From JAJKIP01 sp040509055 (GTDB taxonomy: Bacteria > Bacteroidota > Bacteroidia > Chitinophagales > Chitinophagaceae): DNA of 21,564 bases. The position numbers and the translations under genes are program-made. Shown here one piece after another: positions 1-8,662 of the stretch; position 1 is the first letter of the stretch, and every line of letters begins with the position of its first letter. The DNA lies in assembly GCA_040509055.1 (NCBI GenBank), contig JBEVLT010000458.1:1-21564 (forward strand). The letters are read 5' to 3'. The notes under the pieces are model-generated. The model saw nothing but the letters and a program-made list of their open reading frames with translations, was not told where the DNA came from and searched no databases.

Positions 1-21
1 TGAGCGGCTTAACAGTTTTTA

Positions 22-53
22 TTGACGATCCGGGCCTGATTTCACTATTTTTC
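22..53 (+). promoter_or_regulatory. Candidate promoter of the first gene
   Basis: TTG at 22-24, then 21 bases, then TATTTTTC at 46-53, which is one mismatch from the Bacteroidota -7 consensus TAnnTTTG. The predicted transcript would start near 60, leaving a leader of about 10 bases before the ATG at 71. Spacing fits the known Bacteroidota pattern. The last base of the -7 box is off consensus, so this is only moderately supported. Confidence 0.4.
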
Positions 54-70
54 CGTCATAAACCTACTGC

Positions 71-691
71 ATGCAACGGCAAGTACTACTGGTACCGGTT
101 CTTATCTTTTCTTCCCTGCTGTGCTTTGCACAACCCAATAAATTTTCGCATAGCCTGGCGGAATACAATATTTCCCTGCAGGTCGATACCGCTGCATGGC
201 GGCGTGTCACCTATGCGGAAATGGCCACTATTTACCGGCGACATAAGGCGGATTTTGACGATTTCCTGCAGGCGCAAAAAGCGATCGCCCTGTTTATTTT
301 CGTACCCAAAGATTCTACAACAATAAACGATCAGACTTCCATTACCGTTACAATTGATTCACTCCGCGGGTCAACCGGATATGTACAAACGGTGAGAGAC
401 ACCATCGAAAGCAGCGCGATCCGGCTGCAAAACCTGCAGGGAGGAATGAACGATAAGCCGGATCACGGGTCTCCCTATTTTGATAAGACGACGAACTCAC
501 TGATCTCAAAACATTCCGTGATCATTGTAAAACGGGGTGAAGGGATCAGCGAAAACAATAAAGTCGGCTACCTGGTGGTTCAGCAAAAGGAAGTGGGCCG
601 GAAAAGGATCATGATCGAGTACCGCTGCTTTACCAGCGACGAAGCGCATTATTTTCCATTGTTTGAAAAAATCATTCCCTCTTTCAGGTAA
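71..691 (+). CDS. Exported protein of unknown function
   Basis: A 206-residue protein that I do not recognise. It starts with a clear signal peptide (MQRQVLLVPVLIFSSLLCFAQ), with likely cleavage around the C-F-A-Q stretch at residues 18-21, so it probably acts in the periplasm or outside the cell. The mature part is a soluble alpha/beta-looking chain with a basic segment around residues 152-178 and no further membrane helix. The C-terminus (YFPLFEKIIPSF) resembles small Bacteroidota proteins that measure out one globular domain after a signal peptide, but I can name no family. It has a candidate promoter just upstream and lies convergent to the MutS2 gene, with 20 bases between the stop codons. 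No sign of truncation. Coding status is supported by the signal peptide and a normal-looking start. Confidence 0.75.
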   Translation: MQRQVLLVPVLIFSSLLCFAQPNKFSHSLAEYNISLQVDTAAWRRVTYAEMATIYRRHKADFDDFLQAQKAIALFIFVPKDSTTINDQTSITVTIDSLRGSTGYVQTVRDTIESSAIRLQNLQGGMNDKPDHGSPYFDKTTNSLISKHSVIIVKRGEGISENNKVGYLVVQQKEVGRKRIMIEYRCFTSDEAHYFPLFEKIIPSFR

Positions 692-711
692 GACCACGAC
701 TTCGCGATGCT

Positions 712-2814
712 TTATTCCACTGCTTTTTCCTTCACCACCACCAGGTCGCCGATCTCCACCTGCATGGGCAGCAGCCCGATCTTCACCACGGCGCGCTTAC
801 CACGCAGCTCCATCACTTCGCCCACCTGGTGATTGCGTTTCATCTTCACCTTATCCCCTACTTTGATATCGCCACCCACTTCGGCAAACTTCGAATCGAT
901 CTTTTTCTGCATCTTGCTCACCGCCTTCTGCTCGTTCTTTTTGAACAGCAGGGCATACATCTGTTTGATCACTTTGTTCTTGTCCTCCTCCTTTCGCCAC
1001 TCGATCAGCAGTTGCTTCAGCTTTCGCTCCATGTCTTTCAGGTAAGCGATCCGCTCTTCCGACACGCGGTTCTGCTCCTTCAGCAGTTCCACCTGCTGGC
1101 GGTGCCGTTCGCGGCCCATCACCTGCTCCATCTCCTTTTTCAGCCGCTCGTTCTCTTTCAGCAACTGGTGTAGCTCTTTTTCCTTCTTCTCCAGGTCGCG
1201 CAGGTCCTGCTCGGTACGGTTCAGCAGCTTATCCAGCCGGAACTGGTCTTCATCCACCAGGCTCCTGGCGCGGTTGATCAGCGCTTTGTCGAGCCCGATC
1301 CGCTCGGCAATGGAAAAGGTATAGGAACTGCCGGGCTTGCCGATGATGAGCTTGTACTGCGGCTGCAGGTGCTGCTCATCAAAAGCCATGGCGCCGTTGA
1401 TGATACCGGGTGTTTTGCCGGCCATCACTTTCAGGTTCAGGTAGTGCGTGGTCACAATGCCGAACGCATGCCTGCGGCCCAGCTCCTGCAGGATCACTTC
1501 GGCAAAGGCGCCGCCCAGATTGGGGTCGCTTCCGCTACCCAGCTCGTCGATGAAGAACAACGTTTTGCCATTCGCATTCTCCATGAAATGCTTCATATGG
1601 ATCAAATGGCTGCTGTAGGTGCTCAGCTCAAACTCGAGGCTCTGCGTGTCGCCGATATGGATCATCAGCTGCTTGAAAATGCCGAACTGCGAGGATGGGT
1701 GCACCGGCACCAGCAGGCCGCTCTGCACCATCATTTGCAGCAGGCCCACCGTCTTCATGGTCACGGTCTTACCGCCGGCATTGGGTCCGCTGATCACAAG
1801 GATCCGGTTGGCCTCGTCCAGCGTAATGTTGACCGGGATAACCGGCTTGCCGGCCCGGCGGTTGTAGAGATACAGCAGCGGGTGATAAGCCTGCACCAGG
1901 TGCACATGCGCCTTGTCGGCCACCAGCGGGTATTCGCCGTTGATGTCCAGGGCCAGCTTGGCCTTGGCGCGGATAAAATCATATTCGCCGGTAACGGTAT
2001 GGTATACGAATAGCAGGGAGGCATAAGCCGACAAACGGGCCGTCAGCTCCCGCAGGATACGGTATACCTCCTTGCGCTCATCGTTTTCCAGTTCGGACAC
2101 TTCGTTGTTCAGCCCGATGGTCTCTTCCGGCTCCACGAAAGCGGTCTTACGGCTGTCGCTTTCGCCGTGCAGGATGCCTTTTACGGTCCTTTTCTGCTCT
2201 GCAAATACGGCCACTACCCGCCGGCCGTTCATAAAGCTTTCTTCGATCTCCGCCAGGTAGCCCTGCTTGTTGAGGCGCGCCACGATCTTTTCAAACATCC
2301 GGCGCAGTTCATTGCGCTTGCGGTACAGGCTCATGCGGATCTGCCGCAGCTCGTCCGATGCATTGTCCTTCACCTGCCCGTACTCGTCCAGCACCTCGTC
2401 GATAAGGCCAATGATCGCCTTTTCGTAGTAGGTATCCCTGATCACCAGCGCCAGCGCCGGGTAGGCGGTTCTCCGTTCGGCATCGAACCAGCGAAAGATC
2501 TTTTCCATGCTCTCGGCCAGCTTTCGCAGCTGCATCAGCTCTTCACCGTTGAGCACGGCCCCGGGCACCGACAGCAATTTCAGCTCCCGGGCCAGGTTGA
2601 GCACCGTATCGTTGGGAAAATAAATGCTGTTTTGCAGCAGCTGGCGGTATTCGTGGCTTTGTTTCAGCTCCGTTTCGATAAACTCCCGGCGGGTGTGGAT
2701 GCGCAGGTTCAGCGCTTTCTGCCGGGCATGATCGGCCTGGCAAAAAGCCGCCAGCAGGCTCCTCACCTTATCAAATTCCAGTTGCAGGTATGCCGATTCA
2801 GGGTATAACTTCAT
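712..2814 (-). CDS. mutS2: MutS2-family DNA-binding ATPase lacking the Smr domain
   Basis: A 700-residue MutS2-type ABC ATPase. Homologues bind branched DNA or, in some bacteria, collided ribosomes, and act in recombination control or ribosome rescue rather than classical mismatch repair. The N-terminal core and lever region (about 1-320) has the MutS2 FVEPEE-type segment. Walker A (GPNAGGKT) is at residues 343-350 and Walker B (LFFIDELGSGSDP) around 418-429, with the catalytic acidic pair at D423-E424. A long charged coiled coil covers about 510-630, and a KOW-like small beta domain (VGDKVKMKRNHQVGEV) lies near the end. The chain then stops: the C-terminal Smr nuclease domain found in typical MutS2 proteins of about 780 residues is absent, and the next gene lies 20 bases away, so no separate Smr ORF follows. 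The start is supported by a TACCTTTG promoter box 32 bases upstream. Confidence 0.93.
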   Translation of the reverse strand: MKLYPESAYLQLEFDKVRSLLAAFCQADHARQKALNLRIHTRREFIETELKQSHEYRQLLQNSIYFPNDTVLNLARELKLLSVPGAVLNGEELMQLRKLAESMEKIFRWFDAERRTAYPALALVIRDTYYEKAIIGLIDEVLDEYGQVKDNASDELRQIRMSLYRKRNELRRMFEKIVARLNKQGYLAEIEESFMNGRRVVAVFAEQKRTVKGILHGESDSRKTAFVEPEETIGLNNEVSELENDERKEVYRILRELTARLSAYASLLFVYHTVTGEYDFIRAKAKLALDINGEYPLVADKAHVHLVQAYHPLLYLYNRRAGKPVIPVNITLDEANRILVISGPNAGGKTVTMKTVGLLQMMVQSGLLVPVHPSSQFGIFKQLMIHIGDTQSLEFELSTYSSHLIHMKHFMENANGKTLFFIDELGSGSDPNLGGAFAEVILQELGRRHAFGIVTTHYLNLKVMAGKTPGIINGAMAFDEQHLQPQYKLIIGKPGSSYTFSIAERIGLDKALINRARSLVDEDQFRLDKLLNRTEQDLRDLEKKEKELHQLLKENERLKKEMEQVMGRERHRQQVELLKEQNRVSEERIAYLKDMERKLKQLLIEWRKEEDKNKVIKQMYALLFKKNEQKAVSKMQKKIDSKFAEVGGDIKVGDKVKMKRNHQVGEVMELRGKRAVVKIGLLPMQVEIGDLVVVKEKAVE

Positions 2815-2845
2815 GGTCCGGTAGCGGATTAAAAAATCCGGTCCG

Positions 2846-2853
2846 CAAAGGTA
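2846..2853 (-). promoter_or_regulatory. -7 box of the mutS2 promoter
   Basis: The minus strand reads TACCTTTG followed by C, a full match to the Bacteroidota -7 consensus TAnnTTTG. Transcription would start near 2839, giving a leader of about 25 bases to the ATG at 2814. No good TTG -33 element is seen at the usual distance. A 6-bp inverted repeat (CGGATT/AATCCG, 2825-2840) sits in the predicted leader or at its start. Confidence 0.5.
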
Positions 2854-2958
2854 ATCGTCCGCTGTGTTAAAGTGTATAAACTTTCAAACCGGAATATTGT
2901 TATACCCGTACCTGCTGCTGTGAAGAATAGAAAAAATGACCGAAAATTGATCCATATC

Positions 2959-3636
2959 ATGAAACAGCAACTGTTTGCAGCAATCAGCCTGGCCGCCGTG
3001 GCGCTTTCCTCTCTTTCGTCCTGCGCCCAGCAATCGCCGGCTACCGGCCCCAACACTAATACAATCAGCAATATGAACCATACAACAACAGCCAATACCA
3101 ATACCGACACCGCCACCTTTGCCAACGGGTGTTTTTGGTGTACCGAAGCCATTTTCGAACAGCTGGATGGTGTGATCAGCGCCGTATCCGGCTATACCGG
3201 CGGCCAAACTGAAAACCCGACCTACAAAGAAGTATGCGCCGGCACCACCGGTCATGCCGAGTGCCTGCAAATCACCTACGATCCCTCCAAAATATCCTTC
3301 GACGAGCTGCTGGAAGTATTCTGGGAAACCCATGACCCCACCACCCTCAACCGGCAGGGCAATGATGTGGGCACCCAATACCGCAGCGGTATTTTTTACC
3401 ACAATGCGGAGCAAAAAGAAAAAGCGGAAAAGTATAAGGAAGCCCTTGACAAAAGCGGCGCATTTGACAAACCGATCGTGACGGAGATCACGCCCTTCAC
3501 CAAATTCTACCCCGCAGAAGACTATCACCAGCAATACTTCGACAACAACGAAAACGAAAACCCCTATTGCCGCATCGTCATCCGCCCCAAAGTAGACAAG
3601 TTCAGGAAAGTATTTAAGGACAAGCTGAGGCAATGA
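2959..3636 (+). CDS. msrA: Peptide-methionine (S)-S-oxide reductase, lipoprotein form
   Basis: MsrA reduces the S epimer of methionine sulfoxide in damaged proteins. The catalytic motif GCFWC is at residues 57-61, with C58 as the nucleophile. The family-typical segments YTGG, THDPTT, DVGTQYRS and YHQQY follow in order. A C-terminal YCRIVI segment offers a possible resolving cysteine. I chose the ATG at 2959 (225 residues) because it gives a clean lipoprotein signal peptide ending in LSSC (lipidated C22); an in-frame GTG at 2872 would add 29 residues ahead of it. About 30 Thr/Asn/Ser-rich residues link the lipid anchor to the enzyme. The enzyme is therefore predicted to sit in the cell envelope and to need an envelope reductant such as a thioredoxin-like partner, which is not encoded next to it. 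It diverges from mutS2. Confidence 0.93.
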   Translation: MKQQLFAAISLAAVALSSLSSCAQQSPATGPNTNTISNMNHTTTANTNTDTATFANGCFWCTEAIFEQLDGVISAVSGYTGGQTENPTYKEVCAGTTGHAECLQITYDPSKISFDELLEVFWETHDPTTLNRQGNDVGTQYRSGIFYHNAEQKEKAEKYKEALDKSGAFDKPIVTEITPFTKFYPAEDYHQQYFDNNENENPYCRIVIRPKVDKFRKVFKDKLRQ

Positions 3637-3647
3637 GCCGGGGGCCT

Positions 3648-3708
3648 GAAACCGGAAGCAATAAGTTAAAAGCATAAAGCCCGCCTCAGACCCGGGACCT
3701 CCGGTTTC
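3648..3708. repeat. Inverted repeat between convergent genes
   Basis: GAAACCGGA at 3648-3656 is perfectly complementary to TCCGGTTTC at 3700-3708, with a 43-base spacer. It lies between the msrA stop and the stop of the peptide-binding gene, where transcripts from both sides end. There is no T-run, so it is not a textbook intrinsic terminator. It could be a long-range terminator stem or simply chance. Confidence 0.35.
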
Positions 3709-3721
3709 TGATTTCGGACTC

Positions 3722-5365
3722 CTACTTCATCCTCACTCTTCGCAGCTCCAGCAGGTTCAGCGCATTGGGATTGAATCCCTCCACATGGTTCTGCACCAGG
3801 TGTATCACTTTGTCGTACCATAGCGGAACGATGGGTGCATCCGCGATCATCAGCTGATCGGCCTGGCGGTACAAGCGGTAGCGCAGCGAGTCGCTGGTCT
3901 CCTGCAGTGCTTTTTCAAACAGGGCATCAAACTGCGGGTTCCGGTAGCGGGTATAGTTGGGCGGTGCCGGGTTTTTGGAATAAAAAACGGACAGATAGTT
4001 TTCCGCATCCGGGTAATCGGCGATCCAGCTGGCCCGGAAGAACAGGGCGCTGGCATTGGCCGTCATGTCCAGCAGCAATGATTTTTTCACGGTTTCCACC
4101 TGCACGCGTATGCCCACTTCGGCCAGTTGCCGCGCTATGTAATCGGCCAGGTCGGAGTACACGGCGATCGTCAGCAGCCTGATCGCCGGCAGGCTGGCGC
4201 CACCGGGAAATCCCGCTTCGGCCAGCAGTTGCCGGCTTTTAGCAGGATCATACGTATATCCTTTTACCTGTACGGAATCGAAGGAAGGCAGTCCGGCGGG
4301 TACAAACCCGGATTCGGCGGTGGTACCCAGCGAGTTGCGGAGGTACAGGATCATTTTGCGCCGGTCGAACCCGTAATTGATCGCCTGCCTGATCTTTTTG
4401 ATGCGCAGCGGCGAACCCTGCACCAGGGGGTTGGCCGGGTCCACCAGGATGCCGAAATATTCGGTGTTCAGGTAAGGACTTGTATGCAGCCGCAGCTGGC
4501 CCTGCCACTCCTTTCGCAGCGTGCCCTGCCTGGTCAGTACTTCATCTTTGAAAGAGGGATCGATATCATTGATAAAATCAAGCTTTCCCTGGCGGAACAG
4601 GAGAAATTCGGTGGCCCTGCTGTCGTAAAACGTCACTTTGATGCCGTCCAGGTACGGAAGCCGGTTGCCGGCACTATCTGTTTGAAAGTAATGGCCATTG
4701 CGTGCCAGGATCAGCGCCTGACCCTCTTCCCATGCCACCAACCGGAAGGGGCCTGTGCCCACCGGGTGGCGCCTGAAATCGTTGCCGTATTTTTCCACGG
4801 CTTCCTCCGGCACGATGGAACAATACTGCATGGAAAGAATACCGAGGATAGGATGATAGGGCCGCAGCAGTTGCAGCCGGAACGTGGTATCATCGATGGC
4901 TGTAAAGGGATTGCGGTCTGCCACCTTGCCATTGAATATCCAGGCGCCTGGACTGGCCGTCCGCTTGTCCATAATCCTGGAAAAGCTATACACCACATCC
5001 GCAGCGGTCAGCTTTCTTCCCTTTCCCTCCGGGAACGAAGGATCGTCATGAAAAAACACATCGCTGCGCAGGTAAAACGTGTATACCAGCCTGTCCGCAG
5101 ACACCTCCCACCGCCTGGCGAGCGACGGAACGATATGCAGGCTGTCATCGGTCTCTACCAGCGTATTGAACAGCTGGTGAGCCGGCCACATGGTAGACTG
5201 GTTTTTGGCAAAGGCGGGATCGAGCGAAGCGATGCCGGTCACCTCGTTGTAATGAAAAACGGCACGGCTGGTCTGTTTTTTACCCGAACAGGCGGCCAGG
5301 AGCAGGCAAACGGCTCCCAGCAGGACATGTATCACCTGCCGGCGGTTTATTACTTTAACATCCAT
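3722..5365 (-). CDS. Family 5 ABC transporter substrate-binding lipoprotein (Opp/Dpp-like)
   Basis: A 547-residue extracytoplasmic solute-binding protein of the oligopeptide/dipeptide family. It has a lipoprotein signal peptide ending in LLAAC (lipidated C26), so it is tethered to the membrane. Family hallmarks are visible in order: RRWEVSADRLVYTFYLR and a FFHDD segment near residues 85-110, LTAADVVYSFSRIMD, the VGTGPFRLVAWEEG segment near 205, and the C-terminal PIVPLWYDK segment. Length is normal for the family. No OppB/C/D/F-like permease or ATPase gene lies within the window, so it is an orphan binding protein whose transporter must be elsewhere if it transports at all. The ligand cannot be read from the sequence; short peptides are the default expectation. 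It diverges from the M1 peptidase gene, with 44 bases between start codons. Confidence 0.9.
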   Translation of the reverse strand: MDVKVINRRQVIHVLLGAVCLLLAACSGKKQTSRAVFHYNEVTGIASLDPAFAKNQSTMWPAHQLFNTLVETDDSLHIVPSLARRWEVSADRLVYTFYLRSDVFFHDDPSFPEGKGRKLTAADVVYSFSRIMDKRTASPGAWIFNGKVADRNPFTAIDDTTFRLQLLRPYHPILGILSMQYCSIVPEEAVEKYGNDFRRHPVGTGPFRLVAWEEGQALILARNGHYFQTDSAGNRLPYLDGIKVTFYDSRATEFLLFRQGKLDFINDIDPSFKDEVLTRQGTLRKEWQGQLRLHTSPYLNTEYFGILVDPANPLVQGSPLRIKKIRQAINYGFDRRKMILYLRNSLGTTAESGFVPAGLPSFDSVQVKGYTYDPAKSRQLLAEAGFPGGASLPAIRLLTIAVYSDLADYIARQLAEVGIRVQVETVKKSLLLDMTANASALFFRASWIADYPDAENYLSVFYSKNPAPPNYTRYRNPQFDALFEKALQETSDSLRYRLYRQADQLMIADAPIVPLWYDKVIHLVQNHVEGFNPNALNLLELRRVRMK

Positions 5366-5409
5366 GCCTTACATTTACGGCTAAATTTACAATCCAAACA
5401 CATTCGTCC

Positions 5410-7077
5410 GTGAAATACTTCTTTACCGCTGCCGGTCTGTTCCTTGCTATCATGTCCTGCTCTGCACAATACACGCACCAGGATACGCTGCGCGGAAGCA
5501 TCGGCCCGGGCCGCAATTGGTGGAATGTGATCCATTATGCCATTGCCGTAACGCCCGATTATGCCTCCCAAACCATCCGCGGTGTCAATACCATTACCTT
5601 TCTCGCCTCCGGCGAAGCAAAGAAAAAGGTGATGCAAATAGACCTGCAGCAACCGATGCAGATCGACAGCATCAGGGGCGACGGTTTCCGGATCACGAAT
5701 TACCGCCGGGAAGGAAATGTCTATTACGTAGAACCGGGAGACAAGTATTTTGCACCAAGGCCCCGCCAGCGGGAGCAAAACCGCTACACGCTCACCATTT
5801 ACTTTTCCGGCAAGCCCAGGCGTGCCGTGAACCCACCGTGGGACGGCGGCTGGATCTGGACCACCGATGCCATGGGGCGGCCCTGGATGACCGTAGCCTG
5901 CCAGGGACTGGGCGCCAGCGTATGGTATCCCTGCAAAGACCACCAAAGCGACGAACCGGAAAACGGGGCCAGTCTATCCATCACCGTTCCGGATACGCTG
6001 GTAGCGGTGGGCAACGGCCGGTTGAAAAAAAAGACGTCCCTCCGCAACCATACCGCCACCTGGGAATGGGAAGTGAAGAGCCCGATCAACAACTACACCA
6101 TTGTTCCCTATATCGGCAAATACGTTAACTGGACCGGGGCCTATGCGGGTGAAAAAGGTAAACTCGACTGCAGCTACTGGGTGATGGATTACAGCGTGGA
6201 GAAGGCCAAAAAGCAATTTGGCCGCGATGTACCCCCCATGATGAAATGCTTTGAATACTGGTTTGGCCCCTACCCTTTTTACGAAGACAGCTATAAGATG
6301 GTAGAAACCCCGCACCTGGGCATGGAGCATCAAAGCGCCGTGGCCTATGGCAACCAATACAAGGACGGCTACCTGGGTATGGACCTGTCCGGCACCGGCT
6401 GGGGATTGAAATGGGATTATATCATCATCCACGAAACCGGTCATGAGTGGTTTGGCAACAATATCACCACCGACGATATTGCCGACATGTGGGTGCACGA
6501 AGGATTCACCGATTATTCCGAGGTCCTTTTCGTAGAATGCCAGTATGGTAAAAAAGCTGCTGATGAATATGCACGCGGCATACGCCAGAACATACAGAAT
6601 GACAAACCGGTCATCGGCCCCTATGGCATCAACAAAGAAGGCAGCGGCGATATGTACGCCAAAGGAGCCAACCTGCTGCATACCATCCGGCAGGTGATCG
6701 GCAACGACAGCCTCTTCAGGCAGCTGCTCCGCGGGCTGAACAGGGAGTTTTACCACAGCACCGTCACCTCGGCCGATGTGGAACAATACCTGTCGCGCCA
6801 ATCCGGAAAAGATCTTTCCATAATTTTTGAGCAATACCTGCGTACATCCCGTATACCGGAGCTGGAATACAGGATAAAAGACGGCGCCGTGCAATACCGG
6901 TGGGCCAACGCCCTCGTCGGGTTCGATATGCCGCTGCTGGTTTCATTCGGTTCTGCAGAGCAATGGATCCATCCCCGCACCGATGGCTGGCAATCGCTTG
7001 CCATTCCTGCCGGTCAGGATGAAAACCGCTTTACCATCAATCCAAATTTCTACATCACCAGCAAAAAAACAGACTAA
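5410..7077 (+). CDS. M1-family zinc metallopeptidase, exported
   Basis: A 555-residue gluzincin of the M1 aminopeptidase family, which removes N-terminal residues from peptides. The N-terminal beta domain is followed by the substrate motif GMEHQ (304-308), a variant of the usual GxMEN. The zinc site is HETGHEW (H341, E342, H345), with the third ligand E364 in WVHEGFTDYSE. The large C-terminal helical domain of 850-900-residue members is absent, leaving a short form with a beta-rich tail. The start is GTG at 5410 and no upstream in-frame ATG was found near it. The signal peptide (MKYFFTAAGLFLAIMSCSAQ) contains IMSC, so it may be a lipoprotein (C17) or simply cleaved after SAQ. It diverges from a peptide-binding lipoprotein, a possible functional pairing in peptide use, but this is inference. 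The gene after it reads the same way 62 bases on. Confidence 0.92.
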   Translation: MKYFFTAAGLFLAIMSCSAQYTHQDTLRGSIGPGRNWWNVIHYAIAVTPDYASQTIRGVNTITFLASGEAKKKVMQIDLQQPMQIDSIRGDGFRITNYRREGNVYYVEPGDKYFAPRPRQREQNRYTLTIYFSGKPRRAVNPPWDGGWIWTTDAMGRPWMTVACQGLGASVWYPCKDHQSDEPENGASLSITVPDTLVAVGNGRLKKKTSLRNHTATWEWEVKSPINNYTIVPYIGKYVNWTGAYAGEKGKLDCSYWVMDYSVEKAKKQFGRDVPPMMKCFEYWFGPYPFYEDSYKMVETPHLGMEHQSAVAYGNQYKDGYLGMDLSGTGWGLKWDYIIIHETGHEWFGNNITTDDIADMWVHEGFTDYSEVLFVECQYGKKAADEYARGIRQNIQNDKPVIGPYGINKEGSGDMYAKGANLLHTIRQVIGNDSLFRQLLRGLNREFYHSTVTSADVEQYLSRQSGKDLSIIFEQYLRTSRIPELEYRIKDGAVQYRWANALVGFDMPLLVSFGSAEQWIHPRTDGWQSLAIPAGQDENRFTINPNFYITSKKTD

Positions 7078-7139
7078 GACCGGCAGACGCCCGTAAGCGT
7101 CCGCTGTTCGCTTTCATTTCCTACCACTACCTTTACCGC

Positions 7140-8660
7140 ATGAGCAGGATCCGCCGGCAAAGTATTATTGCTTCCATTGTTATTTATATCGGTTTTGCCA
7201 TCGGCCTGCTGAATACGTATTTCTTTACCAAACACGGCATTCGCAATTTTACCCCGGAGCAATATGGCCTTACGAGCATCTTCATCGCTATCGCTACGAT
7301 GATGATGGCGTTTGCCTCCATGGCCATGCCAGCGTATATCTATAAGTTTTATCACTACTACAACGATCACCTGCCTCCGCGCAAAAATGACATGATCACC
7401 TGGGCGCTGATCGTCAGCTCCATTGGATTCCTGTTCGTAGTGCTGGCAGGCTGGGCATTCAAAGATCTCGTGATCCGGAAGTTTGGCGAGCACTCCCCCA
7501 TGCTGCTGGTTTATTACAACTGGATATTCCCGATGGGCCTGGGCCTGACCATCTATACCGTACTGGAATCCTACACCTGGAATATCGGCAAACCGGTGCT
7601 GACCAATTTTCTGAAAGAAGTGCAATGGCGCTTGCTGGCCACCGTGCTTATCGTGCTCTTTTTCATGAACGTGATCAAAGACTATGATCTTTTTATCAAG
7701 CTCTATGCGTTTACCTATCCAGCCATTGCGGTCACGCTGTTCCTGTACCTGGTGCTTACCAAAAAGATCCACTTCACTTTTCGCGCCAGCAAGGTAAGCC
7801 GCCGCTATCTTTCTAAAATTGCTGCGCTTTGCGCCTTTGTTTATTCCGGTACTGTTATATTCACCCTGTCACAGGTATTCGATTCCATCGTCATTGCCTC
7901 CGTATTGCAGGACGGGGTGGCCAAAGCCGGCATCTTCGGGCTGGCGCAGATATTCACCAGCGTGATCCAGGCTCCGCAGCGGGCCATTATATCCGCTTCC
8001 ATTCCCCACCTGGCCCGTGCCTGGAAGGACAAGAACATGGCATCGCTGCAGCGCATCTACGAACGCTCTTCGCTGAACCAGTTCATCTTTGCAAGCGGTG
8101 TATTCGTTCTCATTGCCCTCAACTATACCGAACTTATTTACACCTTCAACCTGAAGGAAGATTACCTGCTGGGGTACCACGCATTCCTGCTGCTGGGCAT
8201 CACACGCATCATCGACATGGGCACGGGCGTCAATTCCCAGATCATCGGCACGTCCAACTACTGGAAATTCGACCTGCTGAGCGGCATGGTCCTCCTGGTG
8301 CTGATGCTGCCGCTCACCCTGCTGCTGACCCGGCGTTATGATATTACAGGGCCCGCTATTGCCAACCTGGTCTCCATATCCGTATACAACCTCATTCGCA
8401 TTATTTTCCTGTGGAAGAAGTTCAGGCTGTGGCCGTTTACCATCCAGACGCTTTATACCTTATTGCTGGCTGGCGGCAGCTGCATGATCTGCTACTTCCT
8501 GTTCAGGCATGTACATGGGTTTGGCGGGATGGTGCTGCGGTGCGCCGCATTTATACTGCTGTACGGGGCTGCCGTCATCGGTTTCCGGCTATCGGCCGAC
8601 ATTGAACCGGTGCTGCAAACGATACGCAGAAGACTGGGATTGATCGACCGGAAAGAATAA
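7140..8660 (+). CDS. Polysaccharide/oligosaccharide flippase (Wzx-like, MOP superfamily)
   Basis: A 506-residue polytopic membrane protein with about 12-14 hydrophobic helices throughout and no signal peptide. It begins with the RQSIIASIVIYIGFAIG-type first helix and a FTPEQYGL loop, typical of lipid-linked oligosaccharide flippases of the MATE/MOP superfamily. Such proteins move undecaprenyl-linked sugar units across the inner membrane for O-antigen, capsule or exopolysaccharide. A basic C-terminal tail (RRRLGLIDRKE) lies in the cytoplasm. No glycosyltransferase or polymerase gene is adjacent, so the polymer cannot be named. It follows the M1 gene at 62 bases and could be read from the same transcript. 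A TACCTTTA box at 7128-7135 touches its start codon, which would imply a nearly leaderless message if used. It converges on the NlpC/P60 gene with only 2 bases between stops. Confidence 0.85.
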   Translation: MSRIRRQSIIASIVIYIGFAIGLLNTYFFTKHGIRNFTPEQYGLTSIFIAIATMMMAFASMAMPAYIYKFYHYYNDHLPPRKNDMITWALIVSSIGFLFVVLAGWAFKDLVIRKFGEHSPMLLVYYNWIFPMGLGLTIYTVLESYTWNIGKPVLTNFLKEVQWRLLATVLIVLFFMNVIKDYDLFIKLYAFTYPAIAVTLFLYLVLTKKIHFTFRASKVSRRYLSKIAALCAFVYSGTVIFTLSQVFDSIVIASVLQDGVAKAGIFGLAQIFTSVIQAPQRAIISASIPHLARAWKDKNMASLQRIYERSSLNQFIFASGVFVLIALNYTELIYTFNLKEDYLLGYHAFLLLGITRIIDMGTGVNSQIIGTSNYWKFDLLSGMVLLVLMLPLTLLLTRRYDITGPAIANLVSISVYNLIRIIFLWKKFRLWPFTIQTLYTLLLAGGSCMICYFLFRHVHGFGGMVLRCAAFILLYGAAVIGFRLSADIEPVLQTIRRRLGLIDRKE

Positions 8661-8662
8661 CA

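Noticed and set aside
2872..2958. N-terminal extension of MsrA from a GTG at 2872
   Set aside because: It would bury a clean lipoprotein signal peptide 30 residues inside the protein. The ATG at 2959 explains the sequence better.
4127..5413. A 428-codon frame opposite the peptide-binding lipoprotein, and similar ones opposite mutS2, the M1 peptidase and mqnE
   Set aside because: They have the same codon-bias origin as the dnaE shadow. None carries a recognisable domain or signal peptide, and the opposite strand encodes a clear family member in each case.
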